DNA of 64,000 bases from Pontivivens marinum (GTDB lineage: Bacteria > Pseudomonadota > Alphaproteobacteria > Rhodobacterales > Rhodobacteraceae): the NCBI RefSeq assembly GCF_900231835.1, contig NZ_OCTN01000004.1, forward strand, positions 1 through 64,000, written 5' to 3'. The stretch's first letter is position 1. Every line of letters starts with the position of its first letter. Position numbers and translations under genes: made by a program. Under the pieces are notes generated by a model. It had not been told where the DNA came from. It saw only the letters and a program-made list of their open reading frames with translations, and ran no database searches. Of this stretch, positions 42,992 to 51,914 are shown one piece after another.

Positions 42992-44137
42992 TCAGGCGAT
43001 GGCCTGTTGGTCCGTGGCCGTGCCGTCATAGCCCTGATGTGCCAGAACACGGTAAGCTGACCGCAGCGCGCCGCGATCAGTGTAGCATCCGCGCAGGTGG
43101 CGGCTGCCGCTCTCGGCCACGTATCCCTCACGCCCGTGAACGATGCGGTGATTATCGAACACCACGCAATTGCCCGCCTCGGACCGGAAGCGCAGCATGA
43201 AACGTTCCTCGCGCATCATCCGAATGAACTTGATGAAGGCGGGGTAATAGGTGTCCAGCAGGTACTGCGGCAGGTCCATATTGTCCTGCAAGTGCTGGGA
43301 GATCGTAACACCGGTGACGTTTCCATCAGGGTCCGTTTCGATCACACGCTGATGGGCGCGGTAGTCCCAGTTGTTGTGGCGATAGAAAAACGGAATGTCG
43401 TGACCGGCTAGCAGGGCGAAGGCCTCGGGGTCTTCGGTACGCAATGCCTCAGCCACGGCGGCGCCATCCAGAAACAGCGACAGGCCGCCATCAACGGTGT
43501 TTTCCAGACAATGCAGGAACTGAACGCCGGGGGCGAATTCCTCACCCGGTAGATCGGTGTGCATTTCCAGCGGGCCCGCGGTAAAGGCAAGGTTCGTGGG
43601 CTCAATTTCGACCCGCACGTCAAAAAACAGCCCCTCGGCCGATGGTGTGACAGACCCGATGGAATTGACCAAGCGGGGCAACGCCTCGGTTGTTTTGTCC
43701 ATGCCGGTGACGATGGCGATACCGTCCTCGATCAACGCACGGGTCAGGCGGGCACGGCCCTCACCTGTCTCCAGCACTGCATTTTGGTCCACGCGGGTGA
43801 TTTTCGGCAGGTGGTCATGATACCACAGCTTTCGCGGCAATGCGGCGGGATCAACGGCGCGACCGCCGCCTGCAACCTGTCGCAGCAGGGACATCGGTAC
43901 GCGTGATGCCTGTGCCTCATCCATCCAGCCGATGACCAGCGTGTCGCCCTCGATCATAGCGGTGCTGGCGCGGGGGGCGTTGGTCAGTTCCGACGCATCG
44001 AACACCCGTTCCCGCGTCTGCGGGTCGATGCAGGACTCGCACGCATCGCGCAGCCAGTAATAGTTGAAGTAGGTTTCGCCGTCGGGCATGCCAACGACCA
44101 TGCCATTGTCCCGCAGGTCAAGTGTCATATCTGTCAT
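42992..44137 (-). CDS. Fe(II)/2-oxoglutarate dioxygenase, gamma-butyrobetaine hydroxylase-like
   Basis: 381 aa from the ATG at 44137; the longer frame overlaps the upstream gene and is not used. The N-terminal DUF971-like domain has the Cys pair in LRDACESC that binds zinc in gamma-butyrobetaine and trimethyllysine hydroxylases. The TauD-type core gives the iron ligands in EMHTDLPGEEF (His, Asp) and HRIVHGREGY (His), with the downstream Arg for 2-oxoglutarate in ESGSRHLRGCYTD. It hydroxylates an unknown substrate, possibly a betaine-like compound. It is last of three minus-strand genes with an aldolase and a beta-hydroxyacid dehydrogenase. Confidence 0.9.
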   Translation of the reverse strand: MTDMTLDLRDNGMVVGMPDGETYFNYYWLRDACESCIDPQTRERVFDASELTNAPRASTAMIEGDTLVIGWMDEAQASRVPMSLLRQVAGGGRAVDPAALPRKLWYHDHLPKITRVDQNAVLETGEGRARLTRALIEDGIAIVTGMDKTTEALPRLVNSIGSVTPSAEGLFFDVRVEIEPTNLAFTAGPLEMHTDLPGEEFAPGVQFLHCLENTVDGGLSLFLDGAAVAEALRTEDPEAFALLAGHDIPFFYRHNNWDYRAHQRVIETDPDGNVTGVTISQHLQDNMDLPQYLLDTYYPAFIKFIRMMREERFMLRFRSEAGNCVVFDNHRIVHGREGYVAESGSRHLRGCYTDRGALRSAYRVLAHQGYDGTATDQQAIA

Positions 44138-44171
44138 CGCTGAATCATCCTGTCTAAAGGAGTGAGGGAGT

Positions 44172-44915
44172 TTAGGTGGCGTAGGGGTCTTTTTCGTCGT
44201 CCAGGATCGCGCGCAGCTCGGCCAGATGTGCCTCGGCCTGACCGGGGTAATCATCCAGTTCCTGCGCGGTTTTCTCAGCGATTTCGGAGCTGAGGATGCG
44301 CAGCGGCTGACCCGTTTGTAGGGCGCGGATATAGGTTTCGGCGGCGCGCTCGAAATAGAACAGGCGGTTCCATGTATCTGCGACGCTATTGCCAACCACG
44401 AGGATACCGTGATTGCCCATAATCATGACCTTTTTAGCCGGATCGGACAGCATGGAGGCGCAGCGGATGCCTTCCTCCTCAAACGCCAATCCGCCAAAGG
44501 CATTGTCGATCACATAGCGGTTATAGAACGTCGCCGTGTTCTGATCGATCGGCGGCAGGGTGCTGTCAGCCAAGCAGGCCAGAACCGTGGACCAGACCGA
44601 ATGCGTGTGCATGACACAGCGCGCATGGGGGCAGGCGCGGTGGATTGCGGCATGTAGGCCCCATGCGGTTGGGTCGGGCGCGTTTGCGGCCTCCAGCGCG
44701 GTGGGGTCCTCGGCATCCAATAGCAGCAGGTCGGATGCCTTGATCCGCGAGAAATGCTGCTGGTTGGGGTTGATCAGAAACTCCGTGCCGGAGTCGTTGA
44801 CGGCTAGGCTGAAATGGTTCGCCACGGCCTCATGCATGTCCAAACGGGCGGCCCAGCGAAAGCTGGCGGCCAGATCGGCGCGTTCGTTCCAATGGCTAAG
44901 GTTTGGTGTGGACAT
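44172..44915 (-). CDS. class II aldolase/adducin family protein
   Basis: 247 aa. The zinc-binding region includes CVMHTHSVWSTVLA (His-x-His) and the Glu/His region around MGNHGILVVG. The family includes fuculose-phosphate aldolase, ribulose-phosphate epimerase and decarboxylases of hydroxyacids. It lies 34 bases before the dioxygenase gene and 2 bases after the dehydrogenase gene, so all three are co-transcribed. The reaction in this operon could be retro-aldol or decarboxylation of a hydroxylated or oxidised intermediate; that is inference. Confidence 0.9.
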   Translation of the reverse strand: MSTPNLSHWNERADLAASFRWAARLDMHEAVANHFSLAVNDSGTEFLINPNQQHFSRIKASDLLLLDAEDPTALEAANAPDPTAWGLHAAIHRACPHARCVMHTHSVWSTVLACLADSTLPPIDQNTATFYNRYVIDNAFGGLAFEEEGIRCASMLSDPAKKVMIMGNHGILVVGNSVADTWNRLFYFERAAETYIRALQTGQPLRILSSEIAEKTAQELDDYPGQAEAHLAELRAILDDEKDPYAT

Positions 44916-44917
44916 GG

Positions 44918-45895
44918 TTATACCTTTGCTGTGCTGCTGACGGGCGCGGACAGACCGGTTGGGATAACCTCGTAACCGTCCTCCTCAGGCTCATCATCGA
45001 ACAGTTCCGATGGGAAGCCGGGGGCGGTAATGCTGAGGCCGGTTGCCTCCTCCAGACGGCGGATGATGTTTGGCGACAGCTCACGCTCACCAAAGCGGGC
45101 GATGCCGTCATTGAAAATCTCAACCATCAGGGGGCTGATTTCCAGCGGCACGCCTGCCTGATCCGCGATCTTCTGGAACAGGCCGATATCCTTTTTCACC
45201 AGATCCATGGTGAAGGACACATCGCGCGATCCGTTCAGGATCAGCTGGCTTTCCGTTTCATGCACAAAGGACGTGCCGGAGGAGATTTTCATCGCCTCAT
45301 AGGTGATGTTCATATCCACGCCTGCGGCCTTCATCGTGACCAATGCTTCGCAGCAGGTCAGCAGGTTCGCTGTGGCCAGATAGTTGGTCATAACCTTCAG
45401 AACCGAGGCGGTGCCGATTTCGCCGGTATGCAAAACACGACGGCCAAGGGTGGTTAGCGTGGGCAACATCCGCTCAAATGTCGCGCGGTCGCAACCGGCG
45501 AAAATCGAGATGTTGCCGGTATCCGCACGGTGGCATCCGCCCGAAACGGGGCATTCCATAGCCGAGCCGCCGCGTTCGATGACCATCGCGGCCAGACGCT
45601 TGATCTCACCCTCATCGGTGGTGGACATCTCCATCCAGATTTTGTCGGCGTTCACGGCGGGCATCATCGCCTCAACCACGGCGGCGGAGGCTGCGGGCGA
45701 GGGCAGGCAGGTGATGACCGCATCGCAATCCTGCATCAGGGCCAGCGGGCCGGTGGTGGACTTGGCCCCCTTTGCTACGAAGCTGGCGACCAGTTCCGCA
45801 TCCAAATCATGGACGGTCAGGTCAAAGCCGTTGCGCAGCAGGCTACCTGCAAGTTTTCCGCCAACATTGCCGAGTCCGATAAAGCCGATTTTCAT
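44918..45895 (-). CDS. NAD(P)-dependent beta-hydroxyacid dehydrogenase (3-hydroxyisobutyrate dehydrogenase family)
   Basis: 325 aa. The Rossmann motif is IGFIGLGNVGGKLAGSLLRNGFDLTVHD, the substrate-binding signature CPVSGGCHRADTGNISIFAG, and the catalytic Lys with Asn is in ASVLKVMTNYLATANL. The C-terminal helical domain is of normal length with an extra acidic tail (DDEPEEDGYEV). It heads the operon with the aldolase and dioxygenase. It would oxidise a hydroxyacid to an aldehyde- or keto-acid before aldolase action. Confidence 0.93.
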   Translation of the reverse strand: MKIGFIGLGNVGGKLAGSLLRNGFDLTVHDLDAELVASFVAKGAKSTTGPLALMQDCDAVITCLPSPAASAAVVEAMMPAVNADKIWMEMSTTDEGEIKRLAAMVIERGGSAMECPVSGGCHRADTGNISIFAGCDRATFERMLPTLTTLGRRVLHTGEIGTASVLKVMTNYLATANLLTCCEALVTMKAAGVDMNITYEAMKISSGTSFVHETESQLILNGSRDVSFTMDLVKKDIGLFQKIADQAGVPLEISPLMVEIFNDGIARFGERELSPNIIRRLEEATGLSITAPGFPSELFDDEPEEDGYEVIPTGLSAPVSSTAKV

Positions 45896-46032
45896 CTGGG
45901 GAACTGCCCTTTAATCATAGGTAGAAATTCACGTTGGGCCAAAGGGTGAAGTCGTTCGCAAAAACTGTAAAGCAATGGAAATGCACCCAATGCGGGCGGT
46001 TCTATTGCTGGTCAGGCTGGGTGTGCTGAACG

Positions 46033-46062
46033 CAAAACGGGCGCCAACCGGCACCCGTTTTG
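46033..46062 (-). terminator. terminator of the ars operon
   Basis: CAAAACGGG-C-GCC and GGC-A-CCCGTTTTG pair around an AACC loop. On the minus strand the central mismatch becomes a U-G pair and the distal arm ends in CGTTTTG, so the hairpin works best for the ars operon ending at 46083. Confidence 0.6.
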
Positions 46063-46082
46063 TTATCTTGATCCGGTTTGGG

Positions 46083-46793
46083 TCAGATCGATTTCTGATT
46101 GACCCGTTTGGACAGTTCGGCGGCGCTTTCCTTACGCTCGCTATAGCGGTCCAGCAGATAGGATTTGTTGTCGCGGGTCAGAACGGTGAACTTCATCAAC
46201 TCCTCCATCACGTCCACCATCCGGTCATAGAATGGAGAGGGATTCATGCGGCCCGCCTCATCAAACTCCAGAAACGCCTTGGGGGTCGAGGACTGGTTCG
46301 GGATTGTCAGCAAGCGCATCCAGCGGCCCAGAATGCGAAGCTGGTTCACTGTGTTAAAGCTTTGCGAGCCCCCGCTAACCTGCATAACAGCCAGCGTTTT
46401 TCCCTGTGTCGGGCGCAAACCGCCCAGCGATAGGGGAATCCAGTCGATCTGTGTCTTCATGATACCGGTCATTGCACCGTGGCGTTCGGGGGAGCACCAG
46501 ACCATGCCCTCGGACCACGTGACCAGATCGCGCAGCTCCTGCACCTTGGGGTGGTCAGCATCAGCATCATCGGGCAGGGGCAGGCCTGAGGGATCGAAGG
46601 TTCGCGTCTCAGCCCCCAAACCGGTCAGCACCCGCGCCGCTTCTTCCGTCATCAGGCGGCTATAGGATCGATCCCGCAGCGATCCGTATAGCAGTAGGAT
46701 ACGCGGTGCATGGCCGGAATGGGTGGGGTTGAACAATCTCTGCTGATCCGTGGGATGGAACAGGTCGTCATCTAGGTTGGGCGTATCAGGCAA
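46083..46793 (-). CDS. arsH: ArsH NADPH-dependent FMN reductase
   Basis: 236 aa from the TTG at 46793, which has AAGGA seven bases upstream; a TTG at 46814 is the alternative. The FMN-binding loop is [19 protein letters not shown]. The [24 protein letters not shown] segment and [21 protein letters not shown] are ArsH hallmarks. ArsH oxidises or reduces organoarsenicals and protects against oxidative effects of arsenic. It is last in the arsR-acr3-arsC-arsH operon and overlaps arsC by 8 bases. Confidence 0.94.
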   Translation of the reverse strand: MPDTPNLDDDLFHPTDQQRLFNPTHSGHAPRILLLYGSLRDRSYSRLMTEEAARVLTGLGAETRTFDPSGLPLPDDADADHPKVQELRDLVTWSEGMVWCSPERHGAMTGIMKTQIDWIPLSLGGLRPTQGKTLAVMQVSGGSQSFNTVNQLRILGRWMRLLTIPNQSSTPKAFLEFDEAGRMNPSPFYDRMVDVMEELMKFTVLTRDNKSYLLDRYSERKESAAELSKRVNQKSI

Positions 46794-47208
46794 TGTAATT
46801 TCCTTTGGTATCAATCAGCAGAGTTCCGTCCTCCTTGGAAAACGGCCCGGGGGGTAACTGGTCGAGCAGGCCCAGAACGGTCTCGCTAGGGCGGCACATG
46901 CGGGTTCCCTTGGGCGTGTTGACGATGGGCCGGTTGACCAGAATGGGGTGGGTCAGCATCGCCTCCAGCAATTCCGCATCGCTGACGGTGGGGTCTAGCA
47001 AGCCAAGCTCCTGTGCCGGTGATCTGGTGGTGCGCAGCGCATCGCGGGGCGTCATGCCCGCCGCGCTGAGTAGCAAGAGCAACTGTCGCCGCTTCCATCC
47101 GGTTTTGAGGTATTCGATGACCACCGGCTCGATCCCCGCCGCACGAATGATCGCCAATACATTGCGCGAGGTTCCGCAATCGGGATTGTGGTAAATCGTG
47201 ACGGTCAC
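46786..47208 (-). CDS. arsC: ArsC arsenate reductase, glutaredoxin-linked
   Basis: 140 aa, start GTG at 47208 overlapping the acr3 stop (GTGA). The catalytic Cys is in [17 protein letters not shown]. The conserved Arg positions follow in [21 protein letters not shown] and [12 protein letters not shown]. It reduces arsenate to arsenite with glutathione and glutaredoxin for export by Acr3. Confidence 0.96.
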   Translation of the reverse strand: MTVTIYHNPDCGTSRNVLAIIRAAGIEPVVIEYLKTGWKRRQLLLLLSAAGMTPRDALRTTRSPAQELGLLDPTVSDAELLEAMLTHPILVNRPIVNTPKGTRMCRPSETVLGLLDQLPPGPFSKEDGTLLIDTKGNYIA

Positions 47209-48272
47209 GCATCATCCCCCTCGGTTGGGAACCAGTGCTGCGTCCGGTTTGCAAATGCGACGAGGGACAACATGACCGGCACCTCAACCAGCACACCCAC
47301 CACCGTGGCCAAGGCAGCGCCCGATCCCAGTCCGAACAGGCTGATCGCCACGGCTACGGCCAGCTCGAAAAAGTTGGACGTGCCGATCAGCGCGCAGGGG
47401 GCAGCAACGTTGAAGGGAATGCCCCATGCCCGCGCCGCGCCATAGGCGATAAAGAAGATGCCATAGGATTGTATCAGCAAGGGTATGGCGATCAGCACGA
47501 TCACCAGCGGGCGATCCAGAATGACCTCTCCCTGAAAGCCGAACAGCAGAACCACCGTCAGTAAAAGCCCAATGATTGAAAAGGGCTGCACGCGAGACTT
47601 AAAGCGATTAACCGCGACCTCACCACCATCACGCACCAGATTACGGCGCGTTAGGTATCCTGCCAGCAGGGGCAGCATGACATATAGGCCCACGGATATC
47701 AGCAGCGTGTCCCATGGCACCACAATGTCGGTGACGCCTAGCAGAAGTGCCACGATAGGGGCAAAGGCGAAGGCCATGATCACGTCGTTCACACTGACCT
47801 GCACCAAGGTATAGGTCGCGTCGCCCCGCGTCAGGTTCGACCAGACGAACACCATCGCAGTGCAGGGCGCCGCGCCCAGCAGGATAACACCTGCCAGATA
47901 GGCCTGCGCATCATCGGCGGGGATCAATCCGGCAAAGACGTAGTTAAAGAACAACACGCCAAGCGCGGCCATCGTGAACGGTTTTATCAGCCAGTTCACC
48001 ACCAGCGTCACCACCAGCCCTTTCGGCTTTTCCCCCACACGGCGCAGGGCGCTGAAATCCACACCCACCATCATCGGATAAACCATCGCCCAGATCAGCA
48101 CCGCCACCGGCAGGTTGACCGACGCGATTTCCAGCGATGCGAGGAACGCGAAAACTGTGGGCATCAGATTGCCTAGCAGCAGCCCGCCACCAATCGCCAA
48201 TGCGACCCAGATGGAAAGCCAGCGTTCAAAGGGGCCTAGCCCCGCCGCCGCGGGATTTGGGGTCTGTGTCAT
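47205..48272 (-). CDS. acr3: Acr3-type arsenite efflux permease
   Basis: 355 aa from the ATG at 48272, which has GAAGGA six bases upstream. There are about ten membrane helices. The ACR3 signature with the essential Cys is [21 protein letters not shown], and SVNDVIMAF follows. The C-terminal part [22 protein letters not shown] is also typical. It exports arsenite across the inner membrane using the proton gradient. Second gene of the ars operon. Confidence 0.96.
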   Translation of the reverse strand: MTQTPNPAAAGLGPFERWLSIWVALAIGGGLLLGNLMPTVFAFLASLEIASVNLPVAVLIWAMVYPMMVGVDFSALRRVGEKPKGLVVTLVVNWLIKPFTMAALGVLFFNYVFAGLIPADDAQAYLAGVILLGAAPCTAMVFVWSNLTRGDATYTLVQVSVNDVIMAFAFAPIVALLLGVTDIVVPWDTLLISVGLYVMLPLLAGYLTRRNLVRDGGEVAVNRFKSRVQPFSIIGLLLTVVLLFGFQGEVILDRPLVIVLIAIPLLIQSYGIFFIAYGAARAWGIPFNVAAPCALIGTSNFFELAVAVAISLFGLGSGAALATVVGVLVEVPVMLSLVAFANRTQHWFPTEGDDA

Positions 48273-48294
48273 GTCAATCCTTCGGGGGTTGGTG

Positions 48295-48627
48295 TCAGCA
48301 GGGACAGGAGATTTCATTGAGCAGGGGTTGGCAAAGTTCGGGACGACCGCCGCAGCAATCCTCCATCAAGAACCCGAGCAGCCCGCGCATGCCGTTCATA
48401 TCCGCGAAATAGCGCACGGCGCGGCCCTGACGTTCACTGCGGATCAGGCCTGCGCGGGTCAGGATCGATAGGTTGGCGGACATCGTGTTTTGGCGCACGT
48501 CTAGTGCCTCACCAATTTCACCGGCGAACATGCCGTCGCTGCCTGCCTTGATCAGCAGGCGAACCACGTCGAGACGGGTGGATTGGCTAAGGGCGGCAAA
48601 GGCGCTGAGGGCGAGTTGTTTATCCAT
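48295..48627 (-). CDS. arsR: ArsR-family arsenite-responsive repressor
   Basis: 110 aa from the ATG at 48627. The helix-turn-helix is [36 protein letters not shown]. The C-terminus carries a Cys cluster ([22 protein letters not shown]), a likely arsenite site formed outside the DNA-binding helix. First gene of the ars operon, it should repress the operon until arsenite binds. Confidence 0.94.
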   Translation of the reverse strand: MDKQLALSAFAALSQSTRLDVVRLLIKAGSDGMFAGEIGEALDVRQNTMSANLSILTRAGLIRSERQGRAVRYFADMNGMRGLLGFLMEDCCGGRPELCQPLLNEISCPC

Positions 48628-48633
48628 GTATCC

Positions 48634-48653
48634 AGATATTGTGATATTTAGAT
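48634..48653. promoter_or_regulatory. candidate ArsR operator
   Basis: An AT-rich stretch with ATAT-TGTG-ATAT symmetry (48636-48647) lies seven or more bases upstream of the arsR start, where an autoregulatory site is expected. The match to known ArsR boxes is weak. Confidence 0.3.
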
Positions 48654-48684
48654 GTGAGTCAACCACGCCGACCAAATTTTCCCT

Positions 48685-48975
48685 TTAGTCGGCCATCGCC
48701 CAATCCATCGTTGTGAATTCCTCGCGAAAGGCGAATTTCTCCAGATGGCTGTCGAGAATGTATTTCGCGCGATCCGCATCGCCTGCGTCATTTAGCGCAA
48801 TCACAACGGATAGCGCCTCATCCGAGGCAACCAGTTGTGCTGGCCCGACGGGCAGGGCAGCGGTTCCGGCCTGCATATCGTAGCTAACATCGACCTTATG
48901 CCCGAAATGCTTGCACAACTGTTGCAAGTATTTCGAGGCATGCGCCGTGGCGTAGTTTCCGGTGAGTGTGGGCAT
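48685..48975 (-). CDS. DUF2218 family protein
   Basis: 96 aa, DUF2218: GNYATAHASKYLQQLCKHFGHKVDVSYD, the central LPVG stretch and the end HLEKFAFREEFTTMDW are all characteristic. The function is unknown; relatives are often found next to siderophore or iron uptake genes, as here. No signal peptide is visible. It is divergent from the siderophore-binding protein gene, so both probably share iron control. Confidence 0.9.
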   Translation of the reverse strand: MPTLTGNYATAHASKYLQQLCKHFGHKVDVSYDMQAGTAALPVGPAQLVASDEALSVVIALNDAGDADRAKYILDSHLEKFAFREEFTTMDWAMAD

Positions 48976-48989
48976 GTGTGCTTTCCGAC

Positions 48990-49009
48990 TAATTCAGTAG
49001 GAATAATTT
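48990..49009. promoter_or_regulatory. weak candidate iron-responsive site
   Basis: An AT-rich stretch with ATTC-N5-GAAT symmetry lies between the DUF2218 gene and the divergent siderophore uptake operon. Position and composition fit a Fur, Irr or RirA site, but no consensus is matched closely. Confidence 0.25.
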
Positions 49010-49099
49010 CTGGACGATCCAGATGGAAGTCAATAGGCAGGGCCAAACAGTTCGAGCCAGCAGCCGCCAGCCAGAACAGGTCCATATTAGGAGTGTTCG

Positions 49100-49999
49100 A
49101 TGGCCCATATCATCCGTTTGGCGACAGCCTTTACCCTTGCCCTGACAACAGCCGCTGCTGCGCAGGATGTGACGATTGAGACTGCGACCGGTCCCGTCAC
49201 CTTGCCCGCCCAACCACAGACGGTTGTTGCGCTGGATATTGCCGCACTGGACACGCTCGATGCGCTGGGCGTTCAGATCGCCGGTATTCCGGCCCCACAT
49301 TTCGTGACCTATCTGGATGATGTTGCCGCACAGGCGCAGAATGTTGGCTCGCTGTTCGAGCCTGATTTCGAGGCGCTGGCCAATATGGCCCCCGACCTGA
49401 TCGTCGCTGGCGGCCGTTCGTCCCGTCAGGTTGATGCGTTGAGCGAGGTCGGCACAACAATCGACATGACCATCTACGGCGATGATCACGTTGCAGCGGC
49501 TCTCGCACGACTGGACGCATACGGCACCTTGATGGGGCTGGAGGGTGAGGCAGATGCGGTTGAGGCTGATTTCAACGCCAAACTGGATGCCGCACGCGCT
49601 GCTGTTGCGGATCAGGGCGATGCGCTGATCGTCATGACCAATGGCCCAACCGTTTCGGCCTTTGGCGCGGGTTCGCGTTTCGGCTGGATCCATCAGGCGC
49701 TGGACCTGCCAGAGGCTGTTGAGGGCGTGGATCAGCAAACCCATGGTGAGGCAATCTCGTTCGAGTTCATCGCCGAGGCGAACCCCGATTGGCTGATCGT
49801 GGTTGATCGTTCCTCCGCCATTGGGCAGCCGGCTGATGCGGCGTCGCAAACGCTGGACAATGCGCTGGTTGCACAGACAACAGCGTGGCAGCAGGGGCAG
49901 GTGATCTATCTGACCTCGGCCAATGTCTACATTGCGGGTGGCGGCATTCAGTCGATGGGTATGACACTGGACGAAGTCACTGCGGCCTTTGGCGGCTAA
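49100..49999 (+). CDS. siderophore ABC transporter substrate-binding protein (FepB/CeuE-like)
   Basis: 299 aa with a Sec signal (LATAFTLALTTAAAAQ, cleavage after AAAAQ) and a TroA-type two-lobe fold. The first lobe starts QTVVALDIAALDTLDALGVQIAGIP and includes APDLIVAGGRSSRQ; the second ends with NVYIAGGGIQSMG. AGGAG stands seven bases before the ATG. It binds a ferric siderophore in the periplasm and hands it to the two permeases encoded directly downstream. It has no lipobox Cys, so it should be soluble. Confidence 0.92.
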   Translation: MAHIIRLATAFTLALTTAAAAQDVTIETATGPVTLPAQPQTVVALDIAALDTLDALGVQIAGIPAPHFVTYLDDVAAQAQNVGSLFEPDFEALANMAPDLIVAGGRSSRQVDALSEVGTTIDMTIYGDDHVAAALARLDAYGTLMGLEGEADAVEADFNAKLDAARAAVADQGDALIVMTNGPTVSAFGAGSRFGWIHQALDLPEAVEGVDQQTHGEAISFEFIAEANPDWLIVVDRSSAIGQPADAASQTLDNALVAQTTAWQQGQVIYLTSANVYIAGGGIQSMGMTLDEVTAAFGG

Positions 50000-50008
50000 G
50001 GAAGACCA

Positions 50009-50977
50009 ATGTCAGGTTCACGGATATATGGTGCCTATGCGTTATGTATAGTGAGCCTGACTGCACTCGCCTTGCTGAGTGTCAGTATCGGGGTGGCGCA
50101 GTTTGACCTGCGCCAGCTGTTTACCAACCCTGCGGATTTAGAGCTGCTATTGCTCAGCCGCGGGCCGCGTACGCTGGCCGCATTGCTAACCGGTGCCAGC
50201 CTCGCGGTGTCTGGCGTCATCATGCAGCTGCTGGTGCGCAACAAATTCGTGGAGCCCGGCACAACCGGCGCGACAGAGGCCGCGATGATTGGCCTGTTGG
50301 TCGTGACCCTGCTGGCCCCCGGATGGCCGATCTTTGCCAAGATGCTGGCCGCGTGCATTACATCCCTGATCGGAATTTTGGGCTTTCTGGCGTTGAGCCG
50401 CGTCCTGCCGCCAACGCAGCCGCTGTTGGTCCCATTGGTCGGGCTGATCTATTCGGGCGTGCTGGGGGCGGGTGTGACCTTTGTCGCGTTTCAAACGGAC
50501 TTGTTGCAGTATCTGGGTACGTGGCTGAATGGCGGGTTCTCTGGTGTGCTGGCAGGGCGGTACGAGCTGTTGTGGATTGCGGGTGGCGTGACCATTGCGG
50601 CCTATTTCGCGGCGGACAGGTTTACCGTCGCCGGATTGGGGCCAACCACCAGTCGCGCGCTGGGGCTGCCCTATCGCCAAGTCATGGCCATCGGCGTGAC
50701 CGTCATCGCGATTGTAACCTCTCTGGTGGTCGTAACCGTGGGGCTGCTGCCGTTTATCGGGTTGGTCGTTCCCAATATCGTGTCGCGGCTGATGGGCGAT
50801 AACCTGCGACGCAGCTTACCCGTCGTTGCCGCAATGGGGGCAGGGCTGGTGCTGTTCTGCGACATTCTGGGGCGCGTGATCCGTTACCCCTATGAGATCC
50901 CTGCCGGTACCGTGTTCGGTATTCTGGGCGGCATCATCTTTCTGTGGCTGCTGCTGGGGCGTCGTCGTAATGCCTAA
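50009..50977 (+). CDS. iron-siderophore ABC permease (FecCD family), first subunit
   Basis: 322 aa with eight to ten membrane helices. FecCD landmarks include RGPRTLAALLTGASLAVSGVIMQ and the coupling-helix region in LPFIGLVVPNIVSRLMGDNLRRSLP. The C-terminal YPYEIPAGTVFGILGGIIFLWLL is also typical. AAGGAAG precedes the ATG, 9 bases after the binding-protein stop. It pairs with the next permease to form the channel. Confidence 0.94.
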   Translation: MSGSRIYGAYALCIVSLTALALLSVSIGVAQFDLRQLFTNPADLELLLLSRGPRTLAALLTGASLAVSGVIMQLLVRNKFVEPGTTGATEAAMIGLLVVTLLAPGWPIFAKMLAACITSLIGILGFLALSRVLPPTQPLLVPLVGLIYSGVLGAGVTFVAFQTDLLQYLGTWLNGGFSGVLAGRYELLWIAGGVTIAAYFAADRFTVAGLGPTTSRALGLPYRQVMAIGVTVIAIVTSLVVVTVGLLPFIGLVVPNIVSRLMGDNLRRSLPVVAAMGAGLVLFCDILGRVIRYPYEIPAGTVFGILGGIIFLWLLLGRRRNA

Positions 50978-51914
50978 TATGCGTATTGTTCTGCTTGCCG
51001 TGCTGCTTGTGATTTTTAGCGCGACCTTTTTGATCTGGGGCCTTTCGGGGCGCATCTGGTTCATTCTGGAACTGCGCGCGGTCAAGCTAAGCGCGCTTAT
51101 TGTCGTTGGTTGTGCTGTCGGCGTGTCCACGGTTCTGTTCCAAACGATTAGCGGCAACCGGATTTTGACGCCCTCGATCATGGGGTTCGATGCGCTGTTT
51201 ATCCTGATCCAGACGATGCTGGTTTTTATGCTAGGTGGGTTTGGTTACACGCAACTGCCGCAATTGGCGGTTTTCGGTGGGGAAATCGCGGCCATGGTGC
51301 TGGCCTCGCTCGCGCTGTTCACGCTGATCCACCGACGCAGCCGCCACGATTTGCAGATGCTGATCCTGGTTGGCGTGATCTTTGGCCTGATGTTCCGTTC
51401 AATGGCCTCGTTCCTACAGCGGGTGATGGACCCCTCGGAATTTGCGGTGGTGCAGGGCGCGATGTTTGCCAGCTTTGGCGGGATTGATCGGGTGGAGCTG
51501 TTGCTGGCGGGAACCACGATCATGCTACTGAGTGTCGGTATCCTTCGCTGGGCGTCGTTGTGCGATGTGGTCGCGCTGGGGCGTGGGCCTGCGCAATCGC
51601 TGGGCGTGAACTACAATGCGGTGGAACGGCGGCTGCTGATTGTCATTACGGTGCTGGTATCCTGCGCAACGGCGCTGGTGGGGCCGATTACGTTTTTGGG
51701 GCTGCTGGCGGCCAGTCTGGCCCATGCGTTGATGCGAACGCACCGCCATATCCTGCTGTTGCCCGCCGCTGCGATGATTGCTGCGATTATCCTCGTGGCA
51801 GGGCAGGCATTGTTTGAGCGTGTGCTGGGCCTGCAATCAACATTGGCCGTAGTGGTCGAGTTCGCAGGCGGCGTGCTGTTTCTGATCCTGCTGATCCAAG
51901 GAAAAATCCGATGA
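50970..51914 (+). CDS. iron-siderophore ABC permease (FecCD family), second subunit
   Basis: 314 aa starting at ATG 50970, overlapping the first permease gene by 8 bases; ATG 50979 is possible. Membrane helices are seen from residue 5 on. The family segments are LSALIVVGCAVGVSTVLFQTISGNRILTPSIMG and CATALVGPITFLGLLAASLAHALMRT, the latter the coupling region. It ends with an ATGA overlap into the ATPase gene. Confidence 0.94.
   Translation: MPNMRIVLLAVLLVIFSATFLIWGLSGRIWFILELRAVKLSALIVVGCAVGVSTVLFQTISGNRILTPSIMGFDALFILIQTMLVFMLGGFGYTQLPQLAVFGGEIAAMVLASLALFTLIHRRSRHDLQMLILVGVIFGLMFRSMASFLQRVMDPSEFAVVQGAMFASFGGIDRVELLLAGTTIMLLSVGILRWASLCDVVALGRGPAQSLGVNYNAVERRLLIVITVLVSCATALVGPITFLGLLAASLAHALMRTHRHILLLPAAAMIAAIILVAGQALFERVLGLQSTLAVVVEFAGGVLFLILLIQGKIR

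Noticed and set aside
40097-43131. Long minus-strand frames (338 aa at 40097-41113 and 485 aa at 41674-43131)
   Set aside because: They lie antisense to the enolase-superfamily and ALDH genes, which have full family motifs. Their translations are rich in Arg, His and Gln and lack any motif, as expected for shadows in GC-rich DNA.
46786-46814. A 29-base overlap of arsC and arsH as an unusual recoding site
   Set aside because: A TTG at 46793 with AAGGA seven bases upstream gives an ordinary short overlap.
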